Source of the DNA: Achromobacter denitrificans NBRC 15125
Lineage (GTDB): Bacteria; Pseudomonadota; Gammaproteobacteria; Burkholderiales; Burkholderiaceae_B
Direction of reading: 5' to 3'
DNA: 64,000 bases
Assembly (NCBI RefSeq): GCF_001571365.1
Contig: NZ_BCTQ01000014.1
Coordinates: 88,392 to 152,391 of the forward strand
In this document: positions 33,170 to 42,235 of the stretch, piece after piece
Layout of the letters: each line of letters opens with the position of its first letter
How positions within the stretch are numbered: the first letter of the stretch is position 1
The notes under the pieces: model-generated
Seen by the model: only the letters and a program-made list of their open reading frames with translations
Database searches by the model: none
What the model was told of the DNA's origin: nothing
Program-made: the position numbers and the translations under genes

Positions 33170-34747
33170 AGCCTGCGCCGCGCCGGCCGGCGCGGCGATC
33201 CGGAATACCGCCACCGCCCGCCGCAGCCCTTGCGCCTGGGCTTCCAGGGCGGCGGCCGCGGCGGCGGTCTCCTCCACCATGGCAGCGTTTTCCTGCGTGG
33301 ACCGCTCGATATCGGCCACCGCGTCGTTCACCGAAGCAATGCCGGCCGCCTGCTCCGCGGTGGCGCTGGAGATCTCGGCCACGATCTGCGTCACGCGGTC
33401 CACCGACAGCACCATGTCGCGCATGGTGTCGCCGGCCAGGCCGACCTGGCGCACGCCTGCCTCCACCCGCGAGGCGGAGTCCTCGATCAGGCCCTTGATC
33501 TCCTTGGCCGCCTGCGCGCTGCGCTGGGCCAGCGAGCGGACCTCGCCCGCCACCACCGCGAACCCCTTGCCCTGCTCGCCCGCGCGCGCGGCTTCCACCG
33601 CCGCGTTCAGCGCCAGGATGTTGGTCTGGAAGGCGATGCTGTCGACCACGCCGACGATTTCGCCGATGCGCCGGGCGCTCTCGGCGATGCCGCGCATGCT
33701 TTGCACCACCTCGTCGACGGCCTGCCCGCCGCGCTGCGCGAGCTGCGTGGCGCCCAGCGCCTGGCGGCTGGCCTGGTCGGCGTTGCCGGCCGTCAACTGG
33801 ACCGTATGCGCCAGCTGCATTAGATTGGCGGCGGCTTCCTGCAGCGAGCCGGCCTGGCGCGCCGTGCGGTCCGACATATCGGCGCCGCCCGCCGCGATCT
33901 CGCCCGATCCCGTATGGATTTCCTCCACCCCATGCCGCACGGACGCGACCGCGGCCGACAGGCCGGTCTGCATGCGCCGCATGGCCGAATACAGCACGCC
34001 GATCTCATTGTCGCCGCGCATGGCGATGGCGCCCGTGAGATCGCCGTCCGCGATCCGGTCGAAGTGGGCGCCAGCCTCGTTCAGCGGCCGCAGGATGCCG
34101 CGGCGAAACGCCAGCCGGATCAGGAGCGCCAGCAGCAGCACCATGCCCAGCACGCCCGCCGCCACCGCGATCACGCGCTCCAGGGTGAGGCTGGCGCCGG
34201 CCACCGCCGCCTGCCCCTGGGCCCGGGCATAGGCCTGGTAGGCGTCGGCCTGCTTGACGTAGGCCGCGCCGCTGCCCGGCAGCACCTTGTCCACCAGCCG
34301 GTTCACCTCGATGCCGTTCCAACCCTTGATGGCGGCCAGCATCGGCGCCAGGGTCTTGTCCGCGAAGGCGGTGTGGGCCGCCAGCACCTGCTCGAACAGC
34401 GGCGCGCCCTGCGCGCCGGCATCCGGATTCGCTCGCAGGCGCGCCAGGCTGGCCGCGGCCTGCCCGAGCAGCGCGTCGGCCTGCGCCAGCGACTGGTCGC
34501 GCGCCTCTTCCAGCCCGCCCTCCATGGCGGTCTTGGCGTCGGTCAGCGCAGCGCGCGCCTGGAACAGCCGGCTCGTCATGTCCGCCAGGTCGCTGGCCCG
34601 CTCGATGCTGCCGCGCCCCAGCGCCTCGATATCGGCGCGATTGTCGCGCAGCACGGCGATGCCGGCCGCCGCCGCCAGGGCGAACAGCGCCACAAACAAC
34701 GCAAGAATGGCCGACACCGCCGTCGTGACCCTGATGTTTTTCCGCAT
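33038..34747 (-). CDS. Methyl-accepting chemotaxis protein
   Basis: 569 residues. TM1 lies at about 10-30 ([20 protein letters not shown]), the periplasmic four-helix ligand domain at about 31-188, TM2 at about 190-212, HAMP at about 213-270 and the cytoplasmic signalling hairpin beyond. The tip sequence [20 protein letters not shown], then [20 protein letters not shown], is the invariant CheA/CheW-contacting region. The ligand is unknown. The coiled coil ends near [19 protein letters not shown]. The remaining ~55 residues are read antisense to the EAL-GGDEF gene and look non-family, so the true stop may have been lost into the neighbour. Confidence 0.93.
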   Translation of the reverse strand: MRKNIRVTTAVSAILALFVALFALAAAAGIAVLRDNRADIEALGRGSIERASDLADMTSRLFQARAALTDAKTAMEGGLEEARDQSLAQADALLGQAAASLARLRANPDAGAQGAPLFEQVLAAHTAFADKTLAPMLAAIKGWNGIEVNRLVDKVLPGSGAAYVKQADAYQAYARAQGQAAVAGASLTLERVIAVAAGVLGMVLLLALLIRLAFRRGILRPLNEAGAHFDRIADGDLTGAIAMRGDNEIGVLYSAMRRMQTGLSAAVASVRHGVEEIHTGSGEIAAGGADMSDRTARQAGSLQEAAANLMQLAHTVQLTAGNADQASRQALGATQLAQRGGQAVDEVVQSMRGIAESARRIGEIVGVVDSIAFQTNILALNAAVEAARAGEQGKGFAVVAGEVRSLAQRSAQAAKEIKGLIEDSASRVEAGVRQVGLAGDTMRDMVLSVDRVTQIVAEISSATAEQAAGIASVNDAVADIERSTQENAAMVEETAAAAAALEAQAQGLRRAVAVFRIAAPAGAAQASAVELRQGGAGVALGHQRQVPVLDLVLDVGGGRGDVLRADALA

Positions 34748-34973
34748 ATCCGTCCGTGTATCACCTCGCCGCCCGCGGCGGCCTCGGCGGGATTATGGAC
34801 ACCCAGTTTGGCAATTTCTTGACACAACCCCGCCGCCCCGCTGACAAACTCCCGTCATGAAAGCGCGCTTTTGCGAAGAGGAACCCCGTATTAACGAATT
34901 GTGAATTGGCAGGGACGGCGGCTTGCGGCACATTCAACCCTGTACCGAACCCTTATCCATCAGATACAGCCAC

Positions 34974-36134
34974 ATGCCCAACGCCTCCCACGCCTACCAG
35001 GACATCCGCGAAGCCGTGCGCGATCTCTGCGCCCAGTTCCCCTCCGAATACTTCCGCAAGGTCGACGAAGAACGGGGCTACCCCGAAGCGTTCGTCCGCG
35101 CCCTGACCGAAGCGGGCTGGCTGGCCGCCCTGATTCCGCAGGAATACGGCGGCTCGGGCCTGGGCCTGACCGAGGCCTCGGTCATCATGGAGGAAATCAA
35201 CCGCAGCGGCGGCAACTCCGGCGCCTGCCACGGCCAGATGTACAACATGGGCACGTTGCTGCGCCACGGCTCGGAGGCCCAGAAGCGCGAGTACCTCCCC
35301 CGCATCGCGGCCGGCGAACTGCGCCTGCAATCCATGGGCGTCACCGAGCCCACCACCGGCACCGACACCACCAAGATCAAGACCACCGCGGTCAAGCGCG
35401 GCGACCGCTACGTGATCAACGGCCAGAAGGTCTGGATCTCGCGAGTGCAGCACTCGGACCTGATGATCCTGCTGGCCCGCACCACCCCGCTGGAGCAGGT
35501 CACCCGCAAGTCGGAAGGCATGTCGATCTTCCTCGTGGACCTGCATCACGCCGTCAAGCACGGCATGACGATCCGGCCCATTCCCAACATGGTCAACCAC
35601 GAGACCAACGAACTGTTCTTCGACAACCTCGAAATCCCCGAAGACAACCTGATCGGCGAGGAAGGCAAGGGTTTCAAGTACATCCTCGACGGCCTCAACG
35701 CCGAACGCACCCTGATCGCCGCCGAGTGCATCGGCGACGGCTACTGGTTCGTGGACAAGGTCACCGCCTACGCCAAGGAACGCATGGTCTTCGGCCGCCC
35801 CATCGGCCAGAACCAGGGCGTGCAGTTCCCCATCGCCCGCGCCCACATCAACGTGGAAGCCGCCAGCCTCATGCGCTACGAAGCCTGCCGCCTGTTCGAC
35901 GCGCACGAGCCCTGCGGCGCCCAGGCCAACATGGCCAAGCTGCTGGCGGCCGACGCCTCCTGGGAAGCGGCCAACGCCTGCCTGCAGTTCCATGGCGGCT
36001 TCGGCTTCGCCAACGAGTACGACGTCGAGCGCAAGTTCCGCGAAACCCGCCTCTACCAGGTTGCCCCGATCTCGACCAACCTGATCCTGTCCTACGTCGC
36101 CGAACACATCCTGGGCCTGCCCCGCTCCTTCTGA
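34974..36134 (+). CDS. Acyl-CoA dehydrogenase
   Basis: 386 residues from the ATG at 34974; an upstream in-frame opening is less likely. FAD/substrate motifs SMGVTEPTTGTDTTKIKT and KVWISRVQHSDLMILLAR are present, and the C-terminal QFHGGFGFANEYDVERKFRETR helix is seen. At the usual catalytic Glu position of medium-chain enzymes (YEGT) it has QVAPIS. Instead Glu244 in GLNAER occupies the position used by isovaleryl-CoA and long-chain dehydrogenases. It introduces a double bond into an unidentified acyl-CoA and passes electrons to ETF. The MmgE/PrpD gene follows by 14 bp, so the two are co-transcribed. Confidence 0.93.
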   Translation: MPNASHAYQDIREAVRDLCAQFPSEYFRKVDEERGYPEAFVRALTEAGWLAALIPQEYGGSGLGLTEASVIMEEINRSGGNSGACHGQMYNMGTLLRHGSEAQKREYLPRIAAGELRLQSMGVTEPTTGTDTTKIKTTAVKRGDRYVINGQKVWISRVQHSDLMILLARTTPLEQVTRKSEGMSIFLVDLHHAVKHGMTIRPIPNMVNHETNELFFDNLEIPEDNLIGEEGKGFKYILDGLNAERTLIAAECIGDGYWFVDKVTAYAKERMVFGRPIGQNQGVQFPIARAHINVEAASLMRYEACRLFDAHEPCGAQANMAKLLAADASWEAANACLQFHGGFGFANEYDVERKFRETRLYQVAPISTNLILSYVAEHILGLPRSF

Positions 36135-36148
36135 CCCGCCCGCCATCC

Positions 36149-37528
36149 ATGACCGCTGCCAAAGACACCCCGCACCTGAGCGCCGAACTCGCGGCCTTCG
36201 CCGCCAACCTGCGCTACGAAGACATCCCCGCGCCGGTCCTGCGCCGGGCCGAAGACCTGCTGCTGGACTGCCTGGCCTCCATCCTGGCCGGCGCCTCGGC
36301 CCGCGCCGTGCAAGCCATCGACCGCTACGCGGCCGCCATGGGCCCGGCCACCGGCGACAGCGAAGTCCTCATCACCCGCCGCCGCACCACGCCGCTGTTC
36401 GCCGCCATGGTGAACGCGGCGGCGGCCCACGTGGTCGAGCAGGACGACGTGCACAACGGCTCCGTGTTCCACCCCGCCGCGGTCGTGTTCCCGCCGGCGC
36501 TGGCCGTCGCGCAGGCCCTGGGCCGCTCCGGCCGCGACCTCCTGGTGGCCGCCGTGGCCGGCTACGAAGTGGGCATCCGCGTGGGCGAGTTCCTCGGCCG
36601 CTCGCACTACAAGATCTTCCACACCACCGGCACCGCCGGCACGCTGGCGGCCGCCGTCACCGCCGGGCGCCTGCTCAACCTGTCTCCCGAGGCCATGCTG
36701 AACGCGCTGGGCTCGGCCGGCACGCAGGCCGCCGGCCTCTGGGAATTCCTGCGCGACGCCGCCGACTCCAAGCAACTGCACACGGCCAAGGCCGCCGCCG
36801 ACGGCATCACCGCCGCCTACCTCGCCCAGGAAGGCTTCACGGGCGCGCGCCACATCCTCGAAGGCCCGCAAGGCATGGCCGCCGGCATGTCCACCGACGC
36901 CGACCCCAGCCGCCTGTGCGACCGCCTCGGCGAACGCTGGGCGCTGGCCGAAACCTCGTTCAAGTTCCATGCGTCCTGCCGCCACACGCATCCGGCCGCG
37001 GACGCGCTGCAGCAGGCCCTGCGGGACAACAACCTGACCGAAGCCGACATCGAACGCGTGGTCGCCCACGTTCACCAGGGCGCCATCGACGTGCTCGGCC
37101 CGGTCGTGAATCCCCAGACCGTGCACCAGTCCAAGTTCTCCATGGGCACCGTGCTGGCCCTGATCGCCCGCCAGGGCCGCGCCGGCCTGGCCGAATTCGA
37201 CGCCGGCCTGGACGACCCCGGCGTGGCCACCTTCCGCGGCAGGGTCGAAATGGAGCTGGATCCGGAAGTCGACGGCGCCTATCCGCAGCGCTGGATCGGC
37301 AAGGTCACCGTCTACACCCGCGACGGCCGCAAGCTGCACAGCCGCGTGGACGAGCCCAAGGGCGATCCGGGCAACACGCTCAGCCGCGCCGAGATCGAGG
37401 ACAAGACCCTCAGCCTGGGCCGCTATGCCGGCGCCGCGACCGAAGCCGAGCTGCGCGGCCTGATCGACGCCATCTGGGGGCTGGAGAAGCAGGAACGCAT
37501 CGGCGCCCTGCTGCCGCCCGCCGCCTGA
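36149..37528 (+). CDS. MmgE/PrpD family protein
   Basis: 459 residues, the family's usual length. The N-terminal helical domain has EDLLLDCLASILAGASARAV and HVVEQDDVHNGSVFHPAAVVFP (quoted in parts as EQDDVH and SVFHPAA). The later lid domain has KFHASCRHTHPAADAL and HQSKFSMGTVLALI. Members include 2-methylcitrate dehydratase, cis-aconitate decarboxylase and many with unknown substrate, so only a dehydratase/isomerase-type role on a tricarboxylate-like substrate can be proposed. It is paired with the acyl-CoA dehydrogenase upstream and converges with a Bug receptor gene. Confidence 0.9.
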   Translation: MTAAKDTPHLSAELAAFAANLRYEDIPAPVLRRAEDLLLDCLASILAGASARAVQAIDRYAAAMGPATGDSEVLITRRRTTPLFAAMVNAAAAHVVEQDDVHNGSVFHPAAVVFPPALAVAQALGRSGRDLLVAAVAGYEVGIRVGEFLGRSHYKIFHTTGTAGTLAAAVTAGRLLNLSPEAMLNALGSAGTQAAGLWEFLRDAADSKQLHTAKAAADGITAAYLAQEGFTGARHILEGPQGMAAGMSTDADPSRLCDRLGERWALAETSFKFHASCRHTHPAADALQQALRDNNLTEADIERVVAHVHQGAIDVLGPVVNPQTVHQSKFSMGTVLALIARQGRAGLAEFDAGLDDPGVATFRGRVEMELDPEVDGAYPQRWIGKVTVYTRDGRKLHSRVDEPKGDPGNTLSRAEIEDKTLSLGRYAGAATEAELRGLIDAIWGLEKQERIGALLPPAA

Positions 37529-37531
37529 GAA

Positions 37532-37568
37532 CGCGAGGGCCGCGGCACAGGCGCCGCGGCCCCTCGCG
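37532..37568. terminator. Long GC-rich hairpin between convergent genes
   Basis: Arms CGCGAGGGCCGCGGC (37532-37546) and its complement at 37553-37568, with a single-base bulge. It separates the MmgE/PrpD gene (+) from the Bug receptor (-). No T-run; a likely transcriptional block for both strands. Confidence 0.5.
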
Positions 37569-37615
37569 CGCGTCCGCCGGCGATGCTTCCTCGCCGCCGG
37601 CGCCGGCCTCTAGCC

Positions 37616-38620
37616 TCAGGTCGCGCCAGGTTCTATGCCCGCCGCTTGCAGCAGCGCCTTCCAGCGCGCCACCTCCGATTGCAGCAGTTCGGCCGAGCCC
37701 TTCAGGGATCGATGTTCCGCCGTCGGCACCGCCACCCCCATTTCCGCGTAGCGCGCCTGGATCTCCGGGCTGTGCAGGACCTGGTTGAGGGAAGCGTTGA
37801 GCTGCTCGGCCACCGCCGCGGGCACGCCCTTGGGCACCAGCACCATGTTCCAGATGTCGTAGTGCAGGTCGGGATAGGACGTCTCGCTGGTGGCCTGCAC
37901 CCCGGGCAGCACCTTCACGCGTTCGCCGCGCAGCACCACCAGGCCCTTGATCTTGCCCGACGAAATCGAACTGACCGCCGTGCTGCTGCTCTCCACCGTA
38001 TAGTCGATGTGGCCGGCCATCACGTCCGCCGTCGCCTGCGCCGCGCCGCGGTAGTGGATCGGAAGGATGTTCACGCCGATGGCCGCGTTCAGCAGGATGC
38101 CGCCGAGGAACGACCCCGATCCCACGCCGGCCGTGCCGAAGTTCATGGTGCCCTGGTTGGCCTTGGCGTAGGCCACGAATTCGTCGAACGTCCTGGCCGG
38201 CAGGCCTGCCCGCACCGATAGCACCTGGGGCGCGTCGCCGACCGAAGCCAGCGGAACGAAATCCGTGAGCACGTTGTAGCTCAGGTTCTTGTAGAGCGAA
38301 GCGTTCGCGGCCAGCGTGCCCACGTTGCCCAGCAGCAGCGTATAGCCGTCGGCGGCCGAGCGCGCCGCCCTGGACTGGCCGACCGAGCCTCCGGCGCCCG
38401 GCACGTTCTCGACCACCACGCTCTGCTTGAGCTGCCGGGCCAGGCCTTCGGCCAGGGCGCGGGCGAGCACGTCGGTCGCTCCGCCCGCGGTGAAGGGCAC
38501 CAGCAGCGTCAACGGCCGGCTCGGATAGGTATCGGCCTGCGCGGCGCCCGCCGCCAGCGCCGTCGCGAACAGAATCGTCCGGACGAGCGCTCTCCCCCAT
38601 GTCTTTCGATAGGTCATCAT
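37616..38620 (-). CDS. Bug-type solute-binding receptor
   Basis: 334 residues starting at a double Met (38620), GGAG seven bases upstream. Signal peptide: LVRTILFATALAAGAAQA, cleavage before DTYPSRP. Family features include VPFTAGGATDVLARALAEG, ENVPGAGGSVGQS, DGYTLLLG and HYRGAAQATADVMAG. It is the last gene of the minus-strand cluster that runs from the aldehyde dehydrogenase at 46 kb, and the second Bug receptor in that cluster. Confidence 0.92.
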   Translation of the reverse strand: MMTYRKTWGRALVRTILFATALAAGAAQADTYPSRPLTLLVPFTAGGATDVLARALAEGLARQLKQSVVVENVPGAGGSVGQSRAARSAADGYTLLLGNVGTLAANASLYKNLSYNVLTDFVPLASVGDAPQVLSVRAGLPARTFDEFVAYAKANQGTMNFGTAGVGSGSFLGGILLNAAIGVNILPIHYRGAAQATADVMAGHIDYTVESSSTAVSSISSGKIKGLVVLRGERVKVLPGVQATSETSYPDLHYDIWNMVLVPKGVPAAVAEQLNASLNQVLHSPEIQARYAEMGVAVPTAEHRSLKGSAELLQSEVARWKALLQAAGIEPGAT

Positions 38621-38685
38621 TGTCTCCGTTGTCGTAGTGCGCGGCGGCCCTCCGTCCGCCGCGGGCGCATCAGCCGGGAATCGGC

Positions 38686-39105
38686 CTACGCCTTCTTTGC
38701 CGCGCGCGCATCCAGCACTTCCTTGGCCACGCGGAATCCGTCCACCGCCGCCGGCATGCCGCAATAGCAGGCGGCATGCAGCAGGATTTCCTGCAATTCC
38801 GCGCGCGTCCAGCCGTTGTTCAGCAGCCCGTTGATGTGCAGCGCCAATTCATGGCGCCTGCCCGTCGCCACCAGCACGCTCACCGTGACCAGGCTGCGGT
38901 GCTTGGCGCTCAACCCCGGGCGGCCCCAGACGGCGCCCCAGGCCAGCCCCGTGACGGCTTCCTGCAAGGGCGCGAAGAAATCGTCTTCCCGCGCCCGCGC
39001 GATCGACTGGTCCACGTAGTCGTCGCCCAGCGTCGCGCGCCGGTTGCGATGGCCCGCCGCCACGGTTTCGGGCGTGACGGGATTGAATTCCTTATTGCTG
39101 TCCAT
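38686..39105 (-). CDS. Carboxymuconolactone decarboxylase family protein
   Basis: 139 residues from the ATG at 39105. The CMD core with SAKHRSLVTVSVLVATGRRHEL and the C-terminal LLHAACYCGMPAAVDGFRVA is close to gamma-carboxymuconolactone decarboxylase (PcaC) in pattern, though no other protocatechuate-branch gene is present. It lacks the CxxC of the AhpD peroxidase type. Two upstream neighbours are an SDR and a hydroxyisobutyrate dehydrogenase-like enzyme, so a role in decarboxylating or isomerising an intermediate of that pathway is inferred. Confidence 0.88.
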   Translation of the reverse strand: MDSNKEFNPVTPETVAAGHRNRRATLGDDYVDQSIARAREDDFFAPLQEAVTGLAWGAVWGRPGLSAKHRSLVTVSVLVATGRRHELALHINGLLNNGWTRAELQEILLHAACYCGMPAAVDGFRVAKEVLDARAAKKA

Positions 39106-39133
39106 GCCATACTCCAAGAGAAAAATGCGCGCC

Positions 39134-39940
39134 CTAGCGCACGATATTGACGAGCGCCCCGCCGTCCACCGGCAGCTCCACGCCAGTAATGAATCCCGCT
39201 TCGTCCGAAGCCAGGAACACCGCGGCATTGGCCACGTCCCAGGCCGTGCCCATGCGCGCCCGCAGCGGCACCCGCGCATTGCGCTCGGCCACCACATCCT
39301 CGCGAGCGCGGCCGAAAACGCTGGCCCGCGTGTCCACCGCCATGGGGGTATCGAGCAGACCGGGAAGAATGGCGTTCGCCCGGATGCCGTGCTCGGCGTT
39401 TTCGATCGCGAGCTGCTTGGTATAGGCCACCATGGCCGCCTTGGTCGCCTTGTAGGCCACCCAGGGATAGCGCTGCCAGGCCGAGACCGAGGAAATGTTC
39501 AGGATCACGCCCGCGCCCTGGCGGCGCATGATGGGCAGCACGTGCTTGCCCGCCATCACGCAACCGCGCAGATTGATCTGGCAGATCAGGTCGAAGGCTT
39601 CCTCCGTGATCTCGGTGGGGCTGCCATCCCCGCCCGCCACGCTGATGCCGACGTTGTAGTGCAGGATGTCGATGCGGCCCCAGCGCTCGACCGCCGCCCG
39701 CAGGGCCGCCGCGATATCGTCTTCCCGCCGCACGTCGGCCTGCCACGCCAGGCAATCCGCGGCGCCCTCGCCCACCGCGATGGCGCGGGTTTCCTCGGCC
39801 GAGGCCAGGTCCCGGTCCACCGCCAGCACGCGGGCCCCTTCCTGCGCGAACCGCAGCACGGTCGCCCGGCCATTGCCCATGGTCATGCCGGCGCTCTGTC
39901 CCGCGCCGATCACGACCGCCACCTTGTTCTCCAAACGCAT
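39134..39940 (-). CDS. Short-chain dehydrogenase/reductase
   Basis: 268 residues. The start chosen is the ATG at 39940 with GAGGAAG upstream. The Rossmann motif IGAGQSAGMTMG carries a longer insertion than usual (residues 11-22). Ser150/Ser151, Tyr163 and Lys167 (Y-K-A-T-K) are present, with the tail ELPVDGGALVN. Asp42 at the end of the second strand (AVDRD) favours NAD. It is in the HIBADH-SDR-CMD-Bug run, with 20 bp to the preceding gene. Confidence 0.9.
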   Translation of the reverse strand: MRLENKVAVVIGAGQSAGMTMGNGRATVLRFAQEGARVLAVDRDLASAEETRAIAVGEGAADCLAWQADVRREDDIAAALRAAVERWGRIDILHYNVGISVAGGDGSPTEITEEAFDLICQINLRGCVMAGKHVLPIMRRQGAGVILNISSVSAWQRYPWVAYKATKAAMVAYTKQLAIENAEHGIRANAILPGLLDTPMAVDTRASVFGRAREDVVAERNARVPLRARMGTAWDVANAAVFLASDEAGFITGVELPVDGGALVNIVR

Positions 39941-39960
39941 GGTGCTTCCTCTTTTCATGT

Positions 39961-40872
39961 TCACGCCCGCGCCGCCTTGCGCCGGCTGCGCACTTCCACG
40001 CCCGACCACGTTTCCATGTAGCGGATGAGCGCGGTGAAATCCAGGTCCGCGCCGCCTTGCGTCAGCGCGAACTCCCATATCTGGCGCACGTTCTGCCCCA
40101 TCCACATCGGCACCTGCAAGGCCTCGGCCTCCTTCAGCCCCAGCGATACGTCCTTGTGGATGGTGCGGATGCTGGCCCCGTAGTCGAACGTGCCGGTCAG
40201 GACGGATTGGGGGATCTTGTCCACCGTCGCGCTATTGCGGCCGGTGCTGACGTTGATGATCTCCACCATCTGGTCGGGGTCCAGGCCGGCCTTGGCGCCC
40301 AGCACGAGCGCCTCGTAGGCCGAGGCCATGTTGGCCGCCGAGATCAGGTTGTTGACCAGCTTCATCATCTGCGCCATGCCCGGCTCGGCCCCGACCTCGA
40401 ACACGCGCTTGCCCAAGCGCTGCAACTGAGGGCGCACGCCGGCCAACGCCTCGGCGCCCCCCGCGGCCATGATCGACAACGTGCCCGCGTCGGCGCCGCG
40501 GGGGCCTCCGCTGACCGGCGCGTCCACCACCAGCACGCCGCGCGGCTGCAACTCCCGCGCAATGGCCTGCAAGGCGCCGCGGCCGATCGTCGACGTTTCC
40601 ACGTAGATGCGCAGGGCCTTGCCGGCGCCGGCCTCCTTCGCCACCGCCATGCTCACCTCGGCGCCGGGCAGGCAGGCATATACCGTCGCGGCCGCATCCG
40701 CCACCGCGCCCGCGCTGCCATGCCCGATCGCGCCCAGCGCGGTCAGCTCGGCGACCCGCGCCGCGTCCGGGTCGTACACGTGCAGCGTCACGCCGCCCGC
40801 GACCAGCCGGCGCGCCAGCGCCCCGCCCATCGCGCCCAGCCCCACGAATCCCGCCACTTCCTGTTCCGCCAT
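39961..40872 (-). CDS. NAD(P)-dependent beta-hydroxyacid dehydrogenase (HIBADH family)
   Basis: 303 residues with GFVGLGAMGGALA (Rossmann), the substrate-binding DAPVSGGPRGADAGTLSIM (residues about 117-135) and the catalytic Lys171 in M-K-L-V-N-N. The family comprises 3-hydroxyisobutyrate dehydrogenase and tartronate semialdehyde reductase, which interconvert a beta-hydroxyacid and its semialdehyde. The adjoining Fe-ADH and ALDH genes fit a pathway with aldehyde intermediates. It follows a Bug receptor by 57 bp. Confidence 0.91.
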   Translation of the reverse strand: MAEQEVAGFVGLGAMGGALARRLVAGGVTLHVYDPDAARVAELTALGAIGHGSAGAVADAAATVYACLPGAEVSMAVAKEAGAGKALRIYVETSTIGRGALQAIARELQPRGVLVVDAPVSGGPRGADAGTLSIMAAGGAEALAGVRPQLQRLGKRVFEVGAEPGMAQMMKLVNNLISAANMASAYEALVLGAKAGLDPDQMVEIINVSTGRNSATVDKIPQSVLTGTFDYGASIRTIHKDVSLGLKEAEALQVPMWMGQNVRQIWEFALTQGGADLDFTALIRYMETWSGVEVRSRRKAARA

Positions 40873-40929
40873 CTCGTTCCCCTGTTTGAAGCCGGCGGCG
40901 GCGCGCGCCGCCGGCGGATACCCGCGCCC

Positions 40930-41910
40930 TTACTCCGCGGTCATGCCCAGCGTCTTGATCTGCGCGCCCAGGGTGACGTAGTCGTCGCGATACATTTTGT
41001 CGAAGTCCGCGGCCGACCCCACTTGCGTGACCATGCCCTGTTCGAGCAGGGTCCGCTGCATGTCCGGCGTCCGCAGGACTTTGTTCACCGCGCCATTGAG
41101 CTTCTCCACGATGTCGCGCGGCAGGTCGGCCGGGCCGAACAGGCCGTACCAGGTCACCACGTCGAAACCGGGATAGCCCAGTTCGGCGATCGTCGGCACC
41201 TCGGCCAGATTGGGCATCCGCTTGAGCGACGACACCGCCAGCGCCCGCACCCGCTTGCCATCGATGAAGGACTTCCCGGACGCGATCGACCCGCCGACCA
41301 GGTCCACGTGGCCGCCCACCAGGTCCGTCATGGCGGGATTCGAGCCGCGGTACGGCACATGCGTCATCGGGGCCTTGGCCTGCGCCCCCAGCATGGCCAG
41401 CAGCAGATGCGACATGCTGCCCTGGCCGGACGTGCCGAACCGCAGGGCTCCCGGGTCCGCCTGGGCGGCGGCAAGCGCCTTCTGGATCGAGTCGTACTTG
41501 GAATTCATGCCGGCCACCACCACCATCGGCGCGCTGGCCACGTTGGCGATGGCGGTGAAGTCCTTCAAGGGATCGAAGGATTGGTTCTCCGTATTCAGCA
41601 GCGGCGCGATCACCATGTTCTCGCGCAGCGCCAGCACCACCTGGTAGCCGTCGACCGGCGCGCGGGCGGTGGAGGCCAAGGCGATGGCGCCGTTGCCGCC
41701 CGGCCGGTTCTCGACCACGACATTCCATTTCTCCGACTCGGCCACGCTCGCGGCCAGCTGGCGCGCCAGGATGTCGGTGCCGCCGCCCGGGCTGAACGGC
41801 ACCACGATGCGGATGGGCTTGTCGGGATAGGCGGCGGCAACCGGCGCCGCGCAGGCCAGGGTCAGGGTGGCGAACGCCACGGCGGATGCAACCGTCAGAC
41901 GGTTCAGCAT
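40930..41910 (-). CDS. Bug-type solute-binding receptor
   Basis: 326 residues with signal peptide (TVASAVAFATLTLACAAPVAAA). Motifs are VPFSPGGGTDILARQLAAS, ENRPGGNGAIALA, DGYQVVLA and HVPYRGSNPAMTDLVGG. It lies at the head of the Bug-HIBADH-SDR-CMD-Bug run and is separated from the LacI gene upstream by 325 bp, so it may have its own promoter in addition to read-through. Confidence 0.92.
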   Translation of the reverse strand: MLNRLTVASAVAFATLTLACAAPVAAAYPDKPIRIVVPFSPGGGTDILARQLAASVAESEKWNVVVENRPGGNGAIALASTARAPVDGYQVVLALRENMVIAPLLNTENQSFDPLKDFTAIANVASAPMVVVAGMNSKYDSIQKALAAAQADPGALRFGTSGQGSMSHLLLAMLGAQAKAPMTHVPYRGSNPAMTDLVGGHVDLVGGSIASGKSFIDGKRVRALAVSSLKRMPNLAEVPTIAELGYPGFDVVTWYGLFGPADLPRDIVEKLNGAVNKVLRTPDMQRTLLEQGMVTQVGSAADFDKMYRDDYVTLGAQIKTLGMTAE

Positions 41911-41950
41911 GTTTTGCTCCTCTTACTCATTCTGATGATGGTCATGGGGT

Positions 41951-41969
41951 GCAAGCGTTTCGCGCTTGC
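41951..41969. promoter_or_regulatory. Palindrome in the LacI-Bug intergenic gap
   Basis: GCAAGCG-TTTCG-CGCTTGC, about 41 bp upstream of the Bug start. LacI-type operators have a similar alternating-CG symmetric centre. The rest of the 325-bp gap (41911-42235) shows no convincing gene. Confidence 0.4.
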
Positions 41970-42235
41970 GGAAAAGCCGCTGCAGACCTTGTTCCGGTCT
42001 TTCCGGGCGGATTCTTTCTAGGGCACTCCCTCTTGCGGGCCGCGCCCGCCCGATCGCTGAAACGCATGGGCGAGCGCATGCCGCCGCGGTCCGGCCTGGC
42101 GGACGCGCGCGGGGAACACCTCAGTGGGGGATGCGCGGCGCGCGCCGGTCGCGCCGCCGGGATGGCGGCGGCCGGCGCCGCGCGAAAAGGAATGGAAAGC
42201 TGGCCGCGCCGGGGATGCCGGACCGGCCGCGGTTA

